A stretch of 64,000 nt of DNA from NCBI GenBank assembly GCA_035560555.1, contig DATMZF010000039.1, forward strand, positions 1 to 64,000, written 5' to 3'. Source of the stretch: UBA11090 sp035560555. GTDB taxonomy: Bacteria; Spirochaetota; Spirochaetia; Treponematales; Rectinemataceae. The first letter of the stretch is position 1. Every line of letters begins with the position of its first letter. The position numbers and the translations under genes are program-made. Positions 8,464 to 17,144 of this stretch are shown piece after piece. The notes under the pieces were generated by a model. It did not search any database. It was not told where the DNA came from and saw only the letters and a list, made by a program, of their open reading frames with translations.

Positions 8464-9387
8464 ATGAAAAATCTCAAGCTCGTGGCGGCACGACCTGATT
8501 TCAGCCGCAGCATAATCAATGTTCAGGGCGTCGAATTCGGCAGGGGCTTCGTCGTCATAGCCGGCCCCTGTTCGGTAGAAACTGAAAAACAGACGATCGA
8601 GACGGCCATCGCCGTCAAGAAAGCCGGTGCCCAAATGCTCCGTGGAGGCGCCTTCAAGCCGAGAACTTCGCCCTACGCTTTCCAAGGACTTGGCCTCAAG
8701 GGGCTCAAGATTCTGGACAAGGCGAAAAAGGAAACCGGCCTGCCGATCGTGACGGAAGTCGTCGACACGAGGGATGTGTCCTGGGTTGGCGAGTATGCCG
8801 ATGTCCTCCAGATCGGCGCGCGCAACATGCAAAACTTTTCCTTGCTGCGGGAAGTCGGCAAATCGGGTAAACCCATACTTTTAAAGCGCGGCATGTACTC
8901 CACGCTCGAGGAATGGCTCAACTGCGCCGAATACATCCTCGCCGAGGGCAATCCGAACGTCATTCTCTGCGAGCGCGGCATTCGAACCTTTGAAACCTAC
9001 ACGAGAAATACGCTGGATCTATCCATGGTGCCCGCGGTTCACTTGGAAACCCATCTTCCTATAATCGTCGATCCAAGCCACGGGACGGGCATCCTCACCA
9101 TGATCGAACCCATGAGCCTGGCGGCCCTGATGGCCGGCGCCAACGGCCTGGAAATCGAAGTGCACGTAGATCCGCAAAGCGCGCTGAGCGACAAAGACCA
9201 GCAACTCACGTTCTCCCAATTCGAAACGCTCATGAAAAAGCTTAGAAGAGCGAAAGCTTTCCTGGACAGCTTGGACAACCTGGACGAGAATGTCGACGAA
9301 GAGGCGAAAGGAAGCCAAGGGAGCGGTGAAGAGAGAAGAGCGGCCGCCGGCGCCGACGCGAAATTGTTCGCCGACGCGGTCGACTGA
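8464..9387 (+). CDS. aroF: 3-deoxy-7-phosphoheptulonate (DAHP) synthase
   Basis: First step of the shikimate pathway: condenses PEP with erythrose 4-phosphate to DAHP in the cytoplasm. The 307-aa sequence has the type I-beta (KDO8P-synthase-like) core with IAGPCSVE near residue 35, GGAFKPRTSPYAFQG near 60, and PSHGTG near 205. There is no N-terminal ACT-like or chorismate mutase domain of the kinds that give feedback control in relatives. About 40 residues at the C-terminus are acidic, Ala-rich and probably disordered. The gene opens an operon with aroB, aroC, pheA and tyrA, all closely spaced. GGAG lies 9 nt before the ATG, a weak site. Confidence 0.93.
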   Translation: MKNLKLVAARPDFSRSIINVQGVEFGRGFVVIAGPCSVETEKQTIETAIAVKKAGAQMLRGGAFKPRTSPYAFQGLGLKGLKILDKAKKETGLPIVTEVVDTRDVSWVGEYADVLQIGARNMQNFSLLREVGKSGKPILLKRGMYSTLEEWLNCAEYILAEGNPNVILCERGIRTFETYTRNTLDLSMVPAVHLETHLPIIVDPSHGTGILTMIEPMSLAALMAGANGLEIEVHVDPQSALSDKDQQLTFSQFETLMKKLRRAKAFLDSLDNLDENVDEEAKGSQGSGEERRAAAGADAKLFADAVD

Positions 9388-9397
9388 AGGATAAAGC

Positions 9398-10468
9398 GTG
9401 GGCATATCCAAGGAAAGAACCATGCTCGAGGCCATCTCTTTCTGCGCCATCGGCCAAACAGTCTCGTCCATCGACCAGTCGAGAACGCTTATCGTCACGG
9501 ACAAAAGGATACAGTCTCTTTTTGGATCCGCTTTCCCGAATTGCGCCGTCGCCCTCGTCCCGGAAGGAGAGTCCGCCAAATCCTGGGAGACGCTCCTGGA
9601 GCTTTATGGGCGTTGCGTCGCCCTTGGGGTGGACCGAAGCTGGGGCATCCTCGCGATCGGCGGTGGCACGGTTAGCGATATCGCCGGTTTTCTCGCCCAC
9701 ACATGGATGCGCGGAATAAGGTTTTCCGTCGTTCCCACGACGCTTCTCGCCATGACCGACGCGGCTTTAGGTGGCAAAAACGGGATAGATTTCGAAGGCT
9801 ACAAGAATCTAGTCGGATCATTCCATCTTCCCGACGCTATTTTCTGCGATATCGAGACGCTTCGGACTCTCGACGCCACGCAATTCGCCTCGGGTATGGC
9901 CGAAGTGATAAAACACGCCATCATAGATGGAGAGGGGTATTTTTCTTTCCTGGAGAAGGCTCTTGCGACGAACTGCGGCGAAGGATATTTCGATGTTGGC
10001 TCCTGTCCGGCGGCCCTTCTTTGGCGCATGGTGGCCGAGTCCCAGCGCGTGAAGCTGTCGATCGTCGAAAGAGATCCGAAGGAGTCGGGAGAACGCAGGA
10101 TTCTCAACCTCGGACACAGCTTCGGGCACGCGGTAGAAATCGTCTCGGGACTGCCTCATGGGCACGCGGTATCGATCGGCATGGCCCTCGCCTGCTCTTT
10201 TTCAACACTACGCCATGGGATGAAGCCGGAAGTGGCGGAGCGTATCGGGCACCTTCTCGCCGGGTACGGACTGCCAATCGATGCGGGGGCTTTGCGGCTC
10301 GCGTCGAAGAAGGTTTTTTGGCGGAGGGTAAAAGAAGCGCTTTTCATGGATAAAAAGAGGGAGGGCGGGTACATGAGTCTTGTCATTCCCCAAAATATAG
10401 GCGCGGTGAAGGTCGAAAAAATCGAGATGGCCGAAATCGAGGCATTTTTGGATAAGGTGTCGCCATGA
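9398..10468 (+). CDS. aroB: 3-dehydroquinate synthase
   Basis: Converts DAHP to 3-dehydroquinate with NAD and a divalent metal, the second shikimate step. 356 aa is the normal length. Family motifs seen are the NAD-binding GGGTVSDIAGF segment, PTTLLAMTDAALGGKNGID, and metal ligands in NLGHSFGHAVE and LPHGHAVSIGMA. The start may be GTG at 9398, preceded by GAAGG at 7-nt spacing, or ATG at 9422, preceded by AAGGA. The stop overlaps the aroC start in ATGA, so the two are translationally coupled. Confidence 0.94.
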   Translation: MGISKERTMLEAISFCAIGQTVSSIDQSRTLIVTDKRIQSLFGSAFPNCAVALVPEGESAKSWETLLELYGRCVALGVDRSWGILAIGGGTVSDIAGFLAHTWMRGIRFSVVPTTLLAMTDAALGGKNGIDFEGYKNLVGSFHLPDAIFCDIETLRTLDATQFASGMAEVIKHAIIDGEGYFSFLEKALATNCGEGYFDVGSCPAALLWRMVAESQRVKLSIVERDPKESGERRILNLGHSFGHAVEIVSGLPHGHAVSIGMALACSFSTLRHGMKPEVAERIGHLLAGYGLPIDAGALRLASKKVFWRRVKEALFMDKKREGGYMSLVIPQNIGAVKVEKIEMAEIEAFLDKVSP

Positions 10469-11478
10469 ACAGATTCGGAAGGATATTCAGGGTCGAGCTT
10501 TTCGGGGAGTCTCACGGCAAAGAAATCGGCGCCATCATCGACGGCTGCCCGGCCGGGATTCCGCTTTCCGAGGAAGATTTCGAGGCAGATCTCGCCCGAC
10601 GCCGATCGGGGCTCGCGGGGACGACGCCGAGAAGGGAGCGGGATATTCCCCGAATACTTTCCGGCATCTACGAAGGCCACAGCTCCGGTTCTCCGATCTG
10701 CGTCTCTTTTCCCAACGATGATACGAGATCGAAGGATTACGAGCGCTTCGCGTCCGTGCCCAGGCCTGGACACGCCGATTACACGTCCCAGATAAAGTAC
10801 GGAGGATTCGCGGACCCCCGCGGTTCCGGACATTTTTCCGGCCGCATCACGGTGGGCCTCGTGGCCGCAGGCGTCATAGCGAAGAAACTGCTGGAACCAG
10901 CCGTATTCGGCACGAAGATCCTTTCCGCGGGAGGCAGGCAGGACATCGAAGCCTGCATCGCCGAGGCTTCCTCCGATGGCGACTCCATCGGAGCGGTCGT
11001 CGAAACAAGGGTCTCCGGGCTGAACGCCGGCCTCGGCGAGCCTTTCTTCGATGCCTGCGAAAGCCTCATCGCCCACGCCGTTTTTGCCGTCCCCGGCATC
11101 CGTGGCGTGGAATTCGGCGACGGATTCGCCGCCGCCGCCATGCGCGGAAGCGCGCACAACGACCCCTTCATCGACGCGAACGGCAGGACGCTCAGAAACG
11201 GGGCGGGCGGCATCAACGGCGGCATCACCAATGGCAACGACCTCGTGATCAGGACAGCCGTCAAGCCCACCTCATCCATAGCGGCGCCGCAGAACACCTT
11301 CGACTTCGAGCGCGGCCGGATGACGGAGCTCGTCATCGAAGGCCGCCACGACGCCTGCATCGCCCTGCGGAGCGCCGTCGTCATCGAAGCCGCGATAGCC
11401 ATCGCCCTGGCCGACCTGGTTTTAACCGCGGCCGCAAACGCCCCAAAGAAAAGCGAAAAAGATCGGAGGAATATATGA
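10465..11478 (+). CDS. aroC: Chorismate synthase
   Basis: Last step of the shikimate pathway: removes phosphate from EPSP with reduced FMN as cofactor to give chorismate. The 337-aa protein begins with the usual FGRIFRVELFGESHGKEIG signature and has RPGHADYTSQIKYGGFADPR in the middle. It belongs to the branch with RGSGHFSGR in place of the commoner RGGGRSSARE, and is slightly shorter than many homologues. It overlaps aroB and pheA by 4 nt (ATGA) at each end. The reductase that supplies reduced flavin is not encoded here. Confidence 0.93.
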   Translation: MNRFGRIFRVELFGESHGKEIGAIIDGCPAGIPLSEEDFEADLARRRSGLAGTTPRRERDIPRILSGIYEGHSSGSPICVSFPNDDTRSKDYERFASVPRPGHADYTSQIKYGGFADPRGSGHFSGRITVGLVAAGVIAKKLLEPAVFGTKILSAGGRQDIEACIAEASSDGDSIGAVVETRVSGLNAGLGEPFFDACESLIAHAVFAVPGIRGVEFGDGFAAAAMRGSAHNDPFIDANGRTLRNGAGGINGGITNGNDLVIRTAVKPTSSIAAPQNTFDFERGRMTELVIEGRHDACIALRSAVVIEAAIAIALADLVLTAAANAPKKSEKDRRNI

Positions 11479-12527
11479 CACTCGACGACCTGCGCCTCGA
11501 CATCGACAAGATCGATACGAAAATCCTTTCGTTGCTGAATGAGAGAATGGAAAAGGCGATCCTCACAAAGAAGTTCAAGACAGCCATCGTGGACAAGTCC
11601 CGCGAGGAAGCGGTCCTCGACAAGATACGGCGCTCGAGTCACTGCCTTGTAGAGCCCAAGTTTTCGGTCGACATCTATTCCTTCATCATGTCCGAGAGCA
11701 AACGCCTTCAGTCGATGAACTTCAAGACCCTGGGATTCCAGGGCGAACATGGCGCCTACAGCGAAGTCGCGGCCAGGACGCTCATGCCCCACAGCGCGAT
11801 GATGCCCTGCAGGGAATTCAGCGACGTCTTCGAAGCGGTGGAGTCCGGCCTCTTCGACTACGGAATCGTGCCTGTCGAGAACACTCTGGGCGGCCTCGTC
11901 GGGCCGGTCAACTCCATTCTCATCTATACCGATCTCAAGATCATCGCCACCGTGGACATGCCCGTAAAGCACAGCCTCCTCTGCGTGCCCGGCGCCGACC
12001 ACAGGGAACTCAGACACGTTTGGTCGCATTCCCAGGCTCTCGCCCAGTGCAGGAACTTCATAGCGCGCAACAACCTCGAGGCCATCCAGTACTACGATAC
12101 GGCGGGCGCCGCCAAGGCGATAGCCGAGACGAGACCCAAGGGCGTGGCCGCGATAGCCAGCAAATTCTGCGCCGACCTCTACGGCCTCGAGATTATAAAG
12201 GAAGACATCCAGGATTCGGTCAACAACAGAACCCGTTTTTTCGTTCTCGCGATGGAAGACGCGGCCGATGACGGGGACAAATGTTCCGCGGTCTTCACCG
12301 CCGGCGACAAGGCCGGCTCCCTTTTCTCGGTTCTCAAGGTCTTCGCTGACGCGTCCATCAACCTTACGAGGATCGAGTCCATACCGGATACGCCGGGGAA
12401 ATACGCCATATTCATCGATTTTGAAGGCTCCGTGAAGAACGCGAACGTCGCCGGGGCAATCGAGAAAGTCACCGAGTTCGCCGAAGATTTCAAAGTGCTG
12501 GGCTGTTACAAGGAAACGAGGCTTTAG
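11475..12527 (+). CDS. pheA: Bifunctional chorismate mutase/prephenate dehydratase
   Basis: Turns chorismate into prephenate and then phenylpyruvate, the precursor of phenylalanine. 350 aa in three domains: AroQ-type chorismate mutase (about 1-85, starting LDDLRLDIDKIDTKIL), prephenate dehydratase (about 90-270, with GFQGEHGAYSE, ENTLGG and the NNRTRFFV motif containing the catalytic TRF), and a C-terminal ACT domain (about 275-350) with ESIP in place of the usual ESRP phenylalanine-binding motif. Feedback inhibition by phenylalanine is expected from the ACT domain. Its stop lies one base before the tyrA start. Confidence 0.93.
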   Translation: MTLDDLRLDIDKIDTKILSLLNERMEKAILTKKFKTAIVDKSREEAVLDKIRRSSHCLVEPKFSVDIYSFIMSESKRLQSMNFKTLGFQGEHGAYSEVAARTLMPHSAMMPCREFSDVFEAVESGLFDYGIVPVENTLGGLVGPVNSILIYTDLKIIATVDMPVKHSLLCVPGADHRELRHVWSHSQALAQCRNFIARNNLEAIQYYDTAGAAKAIAETRPKGVAAIASKFCADLYGLEIIKEDIQDSVNNRTRFFVLAMEDAADDGDKCSAVFTAGDKAGSLFSVLKVFADASINLTRIESIPDTPGKYAIFIDFEGSVKNANVAGAIEKVTEFAEDFKVLGCYKETRL

Positions 12528-12528
12528 C

Positions 12529-13305
12529 ATGAAAATATTCATACTCGGTACCGGCAGGATGGGAGCGTGGTTCAGCGAGGAACTTTGCTGGGATCACGAA
12601 GTGTGGGTGCACGACGCCGATCCGCTGAAGATGAAGTATTTCATGAAGGTCAACAGAATCATGGATTTGAGCGAACTCGACGCCGTGAAGCCCGAACTCT
12701 TCATCAACTGCGTCCCCCTCGGGGAAACCACCGAAGCCTTCGACGCCGTCCTTCCCCACATTCCCGAAAGCTGTATTCTGGCTGACATAGCCTCGGTCAA
12801 GGGAAACCTCAAGGACTACTACGAGAAGCTGGGCAGGCCCTTCGTCTCGAGTCACCCCATGTTCGGACCGACGGGCGCCAACTTCCACGATCTCCACGAA
12901 GAGAGCGCCATCATCATCGCCGAGTCCTGCGAGCGGGGAAAGACCTTTTTCAGGGATTTGTACGCCAAGCTGAAGATCAGGATTTTCGACTACGATTTCG
13001 AGGAACACGACAAGACCGTGGCCTATTCCCTCGCGACGCCTTTCGCCTCGACCATGGTATTCGCCGCCTGCATGAAGAAACAGGATGCCCCCGGCACCAA
13101 CTTCAAGCGTCATATGACGATAGCGAAAGGACTTCTCTCGGAGGACGACAGGCTCCTGACGGAGATCATGTTCAATAACTATACGATACGCCAGCTGGAG
13201 CTCATCAATTCGAAACTCGCCTACCTATCGCACATTATACGCCAGCGCGATTACGAGGAGATGAAGAAGTTCATCGACACGCTTCGCGCGAATATCGCGG
13301 ACTAA
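12529..13305 (+). CDS. tyrA: Prephenate dehydrogenase
   Basis: Oxidatively decarboxylates prephenate towards tyrosine. 258 aa with an N-terminal Rossmann fold (FILGTGRMGAWF, glycine-rich loop at residues 4-10) and the SHPMFGPTGANF motif near residue 105 that contains a conserved catalytic-region His. There is no fused mutase or ACT domain, and the chorismate mutase activity is supplied by pheA next door. It is the last gene of the aro operon. Its TAA stop overlaps the stop of the convergent aroA by 4 nt, so no room exists for a separate terminator. Arogenate as substrate cannot be excluded. Confidence 0.87.
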   Translation: MKIFILGTGRMGAWFSEELCWDHEVWVHDADPLKMKYFMKVNRIMDLSELDAVKPELFINCVPLGETTEAFDAVLPHIPESCILADIASVKGNLKDYYEKLGRPFVSSHPMFGPTGANFHDLHEESAIIIAESCERGKTFFRDLYAKLKIRIFDYDFEEHDKTVAYSLATPFASTMVFAACMKKQDAPGTNFKRHMTIAKGLLSEDDRLLTEIMFNNYTIRQLELINSKLAYLSHIIRQRDYEEMKKFIDTLRANIAD

Positions 13306-14621
13306 CCGCTTATCGAGCCCAGGTCTTCGAAAAAGCCTGGCCATGACTTCGAGACGCACTCGCTTCCGTGGATTGTCACGCCGTCCGTCGCCCCAAGGGC
13401 GGCGACGGCGGCCGACATCGCTATGCGGTGATCGCCGAAGGCCCTCACCTCCCCGCCTCTCATCGACCCGCCTTCCACGATCATCGAATCCCCCTCGAGA
13501 CGCACCGGGGCGCCGAGAATGTCGAAGGTGGCCTTCAGGCTCGCCGCCCTGTCGCTCTCCTTGCCCCTCAGCCTATGTACGCCGCGAATGACGGATTCGC
13601 CAGCGCAGGCTGAGGCCAGCGCCGCGAGCGGCGGGAAAAGGTCAGGGCAGTCCGTCGCGTCGAAATCGAAGGCTTCCAGGCGATCCCGGCCTACGAACAA
13701 AACCCCCTCCTCCATCGCGAGCGAAGCGCCGGCGGCCCTCGCGGCCTCGACGACCAAACGATCGGGTTGGCTAGAATCCATCCTCAATCCCCTTATCGCG
13801 AGTTTCGATTCGCCGGCCGCGATGGCCGCGGCTACTATGAGAAAGGCCGCCCCGCTCCAGTCGCCCTCCACGGCAAAGTCGGCAGGCTTGTATCGCTGCC
13901 CGCCCCTTATGGAGAATTTCGAAAAATCTTCGTTCCTTTGGATTTCGACGCCGAAGGCCTCGCAGGTATCAATCGTGAGATCGAGGTATCCCTTGCTCAC
14001 CGCGCGGGCGACCTTCAGCTCGGAATCCCGGGGAGCGAGCGGCAGGGCGATGAGAAGCCCGGTGAGAAGCTGGGAGCTTTCGCTCGCGTCTATCTCCGCG
14101 CATCCGCCCTCGAGAGGTCCCGCGATGAGGAGAGGCGAATGTCCATCCACGCTCCGGCATTCGGCGCCCAGAGCCCTCAATGACCCTTCCACCATGCCCA
14201 TTGGACGCAGCGCGAGGGATCCGCGGCCCGTCAATCTCGTCTCGGAAGCGAGCAGCGCCGCGATGGGCGAGAACATGCGCATGCAGAGCCCCGATTCCCC
14301 GCAGTCCAGCTCCAGCCGCTCCGCCGATAAAAGCGAGCCTCGCTCGCTCTGCGGTTCGCCGCGCGCGCTAAAGGCCGCGGCGTTTTTGCCGAAGAGCGGC
14401 GAGCCATCTATCGAGACGCTGCTCCCTTCGATCCGCGCCGAAGCGCCCAAGGCTTGAGCCAGCCGCAGCGCCGATTCGGAATCCGCACATAGTTCGGCGC
14501 TTCTTAGCACGCTTCTTCCCCTGGACAGCATCGCGCAGGCCACGGCTCTTTGCATGGAACTCTTCGATGACGGGGCATCGATGGTTCCCGATATGATCTT
14601 TCTTTCGCAACGGCGTATCAT
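13302..14621 (-). CDS. aroA: EPSP synthase
   Basis: 5-enolpyruvylshikimate-3-phosphate synthase transfers the enolpyruvyl group of PEP to shikimate 3-phosphate, the step before aroC. 439 aa is normal. The sequence has the SKSSMQRAVACAML-like N-terminal substrate motif, ELDCGESGLCMRMFSPIAAL near residue 105, and the late RGKESDR and FGDHRIAMSAAVAAL motifs. It lies on the opposite strand, tail to tail with the aroF-tyrA operon. The aroD/aroQ, aroE and aroK steps are not in this window. The upstream bidirectional terminator at 14730-14770 separates it from gdhA. Confidence 0.93.
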   Translation of the reverse strand: MIRRCERKIISGTIDAPSSKSSMQRAVACAMLSRGRSVLRSAELCADSESALRLAQALGASARIEGSSVSIDGSPLFGKNAAAFSARGEPQSERGSLLSAERLELDCGESGLCMRMFSPIAALLASETRLTGRGSLALRPMGMVEGSLRALGAECRSVDGHSPLLIAGPLEGGCAEIDASESSQLLTGLLIALPLAPRDSELKVARAVSKGYLDLTIDTCEAFGVEIQRNEDFSKFSIRGGQRYKPADFAVEGDWSGAAFLIVAAAIAAGESKLAIRGLRMDSSQPDRLVVEAARAAGASLAMEEGVLFVGRDRLEAFDFDATDCPDLFPPLAALASACAGESVIRGVHRLRGKESDRAASLKATFDILGAPVRLEGDSMIVEGGSMRGGEVRAFGDHRIAMSAAVAALGATDGVTIHGSECVSKSWPGFFEDLGSISG

Positions 14622-14729
14622 CGGATCATGTTCCCCTTACGTTCGCGCATAGTATCGCTCAATCGCCCAGGTCGGGTCATTATAGCAGATTGTGGAGCAC
14701 GTATGCATTCCCGCGCCGCCGATGCGCAT

Positions 14730-14770
14730 GAAAAAAGGGCCGGCCGCAGTACGCGGCAGGCCCTTTTTTC
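14730..14770. terminator. Strong bidirectional intrinsic terminator
   Basis: GAAAAAAGGGCC (14730-14741) and GGCCCTTTTTTC (14759-14770) are perfectly complementary, with an inner GCCGC/GCGGC stem. Runs of A on one side and T on the other allow termination in both directions. It ends gdhA transcription before aroA. Confidence 0.9.
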
Positions 14771-14824
14771 ATGTTCGAAATCGAGAACTTTCCGTTTTTT
14801 ATGCGGAAAGCCTCATCGGCTATG

Positions 14825-16171
14825 TCAGACGAGCCCCTGGGCTAGCATGGCCTCGGCGACTTTCTGGAATCCGGCGATGTTGGCGCCGACCACGTAATTG
14901 CCCTCAAAGCCGTATCTCGCCGCCGTCTCGGCGCAGGTCTTATGGATCTGGACCATGATCGCGTGGAGTTTATCGTCCACTTCTTCCGCCGTCCAGTTGA
15001 GCCTCATGGAGTTCTGGGTCATCTCGATGCCGGAGGTCGCGACGCCGCCCGCGTTCGCGGCTTTGCCCGGAGCGAAGGGTATCTTCTTCTCGATGAAGAG
15101 TTTCCAGGCTTCGGGAGTGCAGCCCATATTGCTCACTTCCACGATGGTCGTAACGCCGTTGGCGATGAGGAGCTTCGCGTCCTCGCCGTTCATCTCGTTC
15201 TGGATGGCGCAGGGCATGGCGATGTCGACCTTCTGGATCCAGGGTTTCTTGCCGGCGACGAACTTGGCCTTGGGGAATTTCTTGGCGTAGGTTTCGCACT
15301 TGTTCCTGTCGATGACGAGCATTTCCTTGAGATAGTCCCACTTTTCCTCGGTGCCGATGCCGTCGGGGTCGAAAATGTAGCCATCGGGGCCGGAAATGGT
15401 CACGACCTTGGCGCCGAGCTGGCTTGCCTTTACGCAGACGCCCCATGCCACGTTGCCGAAACCGGAGACCGCTATGGTCTTGCCGGCGAGGCTGTCGTTC
15501 TTGAGCTTGAGCATTTCCTTGAGGAAGTAGGTAGCGCCGAAACCGGTGGCTTCGGGACGGACGAGGGATCCGCCGAAGGACATGCCCTTGCCGGTGAGAA
15601 CGCCGGTGAACTCGTTGGCGAGCCTCTTGTACTGGCCGAAGAGATATCCCACTTCCCTGCCGCCAACGCCGATATCGCCTGCCGGAACGTCGGTGTCAGG
15701 GCCGATGTGGCGGAAGAGTTCGGTCATGAAGCTCTGGCAGAAACGCATGATCTCGTTATCGCTCTTGCCGTTCGGATCGAAGTCGGAGCCGCCCTTGCCG
15801 CCGCCCATGGGGAGGCCGGTGAGGCTATTCTTGAAGGTCTGCTCGAAACCGAGGAACTTGAGCGTGGAGAGCGTGACTTTCGGATGGAAGCGCAGACCGC
15901 CCTTGTAGGGGCCGATCGCGGAGTTGAACTGAACCCTGTAACCGCGGTTGATATGGTATTCGCCCTTGTCGTCAACCCAGGGAACCCTGAACATAATGGT
16001 TCGCTCGGGCTCGACGATCCTCTCGAGGATCTTCTGGGCCTTATATTTCGGCTCAGCTTCGATGACCGGAGCGATGGACTCGAGGACTTCTTCGGCGGCC
16101 TGGAGAAACTCGGTTTCCCAGGGACAGCGTGCGCGCAGGTCATCGAGAACTTGCTTTATGTAGGAATTCAT
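14825..16171 (-). CDS. gdhA: NADP-type glutamate dehydrogenase
   Basis: Interconverts 2-oxoglutarate plus ammonia and glutamate in the cytoplasm, mainly for ammonia assimilation. From the ATG at 16171 it has 448 aa, the usual size of the hexameric enzyme. Substrate-binding signatures are RVQFNSAIGPYKGGLRFHP and LPMGGGKGGSDFDPNGKSD; the latter holds the catalytic-region Lys, typical of the NADP-specific group. A Rossmann domain follows with VSGFGNVAWG. This start is preferred over an in-frame ATG at 16207 because AAGGAGG lies 5 nt before it. Monocistronic, with its own promoter and terminator. Confidence 0.95.
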   Translation of the reverse strand: MNSYIKQVLDDLRARCPWETEFLQAAEEVLESIAPVIEAEPKYKAQKILERIVEPERTIMFRVPWVDDKGEYHINRGYRVQFNSAIGPYKGGLRFHPKVTLSTLKFLGFEQTFKNSLTGLPMGGGKGGSDFDPNGKSDNEIMRFCQSFMTELFRHIGPDTDVPAGDIGVGGREVGYLFGQYKRLANEFTGVLTGKGMSFGGSLVRPEATGFGATYFLKEMLKLKNDSLAGKTIAVSGFGNVAWGVCVKASQLGAKVVTISGPDGYIFDPDGIGTEEKWDYLKEMLVIDRNKCETYAKKFPKAKFVAGKKPWIQKVDIAMPCAIQNEMNGEDAKLLIANGVTTIVEVSNMGCTPEAWKLFIEKKIPFAPGKAANAGGVATSGIEMTQNSMRLNWTAEEVDDKLHAIMVQIHKTCAETAARYGFEGNYVVGANIAGFQKVAEAMLAQGLV

Positions 16172-16234
16172 TCGACCCTCCTTGTGGGTTTTTGGGGAAT
16201 ATTTCATTTATGCTGGTAAGGTGTCAGCAGTTTT

Positions 16235-16263
16235 ATTCTATACCCGCTTGCAGAATCCGGCAA
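16235..16263 (-). promoter_or_regulatory. gdhA promoter with overlapping inverted repeat
   Basis: On the minus strand TTGCCG (16263-16258), 17-bp spacer, TAGAAT (16240-16235). An inverted repeat GCTTGC-8 nt-GCAAGC (16246-16265) overlaps the -35 and spacer and could be an operator. The leader is about 57 nt and carries AAGGAGG before gdhA. Confidence 0.55.
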
Positions 16264-16331
16264 GCAAAATTACATCTCAAAACGATGTTTTAAATATTGA
16301 AACATTCGTGCAATAATATGCATTTTTCTGT

Positions 16332-17144
16332 CTACAATTGGGATCGTTGGGCGGAATCGTCGTCGCTTGTTTCCTTGTCCACGCGCATGACTTTTTCTAT
16401 TTTGACCGAAAGGATCCTGTACGCTTCCATCGTCTGAATGGTGAAAATCGCTTCCTCGGTCGATATGCTCTCATTTTCCGTCGGGATACGGCCAAAAAGG
16501 TCGAAAACATATCCCGCGAGGCTGTCGAATTCCCCCGCCGTCAGGTCTATGTCCAGCTTTTCGCTGACCTCGTCGAGGTGAACGCGGGCGTCGCAGAGCC
16601 AGGCTTGGGGGCCGATCTGTGTGATGTCCTCCGCCTCGTCGTCGTATTCGTCCTGTATCTCGCCTACTATCTCTTCGATGATATCTTCCATGCAGACGAT
16701 GCCCGAGGTCCCGCCGTATTCGTCGAGAACGACCGCTATGTGGACTCTTCGCCGCTTGAATTCCCTGAGGAGGCTATCGATCCGCTTGGTTTCGGGTACG
16801 AAAAAAGGTTTCCGCGCCAGCGTCAGGACGTTGATTTCCTGTTTGTGTATGAGCGCGGCCATGACATCCTTGGCGTAGAGAATGCCGACGACATTATCGA
16901 TCGATTCCTTGTAGACGGGAATGCGCGAGTGGCCAGATTCGACCAAGGTCGTGAACACTTCGTCCAGGGAAGCGTCGGAAGCGATGAACATCGTATCCGT
17001 GCGCGGGACCATCACCTCTTTCACCGTGGTTTCGGAGAGGTTTTCGACGCCTTCTATCATTTCTTTCTGTTCGATGGCCGCAGGCTCGTCGTTCTTTTTC
17101 GATTCCTGGCTTTTCTTTCCAAATATGCTCAGAAAAGGACTCAC
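16332..17144 (-). CDS. corC: CorC/HlyC-type CBS-domain protein
   Basis: 270 aa with a CBS pair (about 45-165; TVKEVMVPRTDTMFI starts it) followed by a CorC_HlyC domain (about 185-260). There is no membrane DUF21 domain, so this is the soluble CorC-type form. In other bacteria CorC is tied to magnesium/cobalt efflux; TlyC homologues in spirochaetes have been called haemolysins without firm proof. The GTG start overlaps the ybeY stop in GTGA, coupling the two. The ybeY-corC order after phoH is common in bacteria and points to RNA and envelope housekeeping rather than toxicity. Confidence 0.85.
   Translation of the reverse strand: MSPFLSIFGKKSQESKKNDEPAAIEQKEMIEGVENLSETTVKEVMVPRTDTMFIASDASLDEVFTTLVESGHSRIPVYKESIDNVVGILYAKDVMAALIHKQEINVLTLARKPFFVPETKRIDSLLREFKRRRVHIAVVLDEYGGTSGIVCMEDIIEEIVGEIQDEYDDEAEDITQIGPQAWLCDARVHLDEVSEKLDIDLTAGEFDSLAGYVFDLFGRIPTENESISTEEAIFTIQTMEAYRILSVKIEKVMRVDKETSDDDSAQRSQL

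Noticed and set aside
10779..12542. 587-codon open frame opposite aroC and pheA
   Set aside because: Antisense shadow; both sense genes are certain.
14942..16219. 425-codon open frame opposite gdhA
   Set aside because: Antisense shadow of gdhA.
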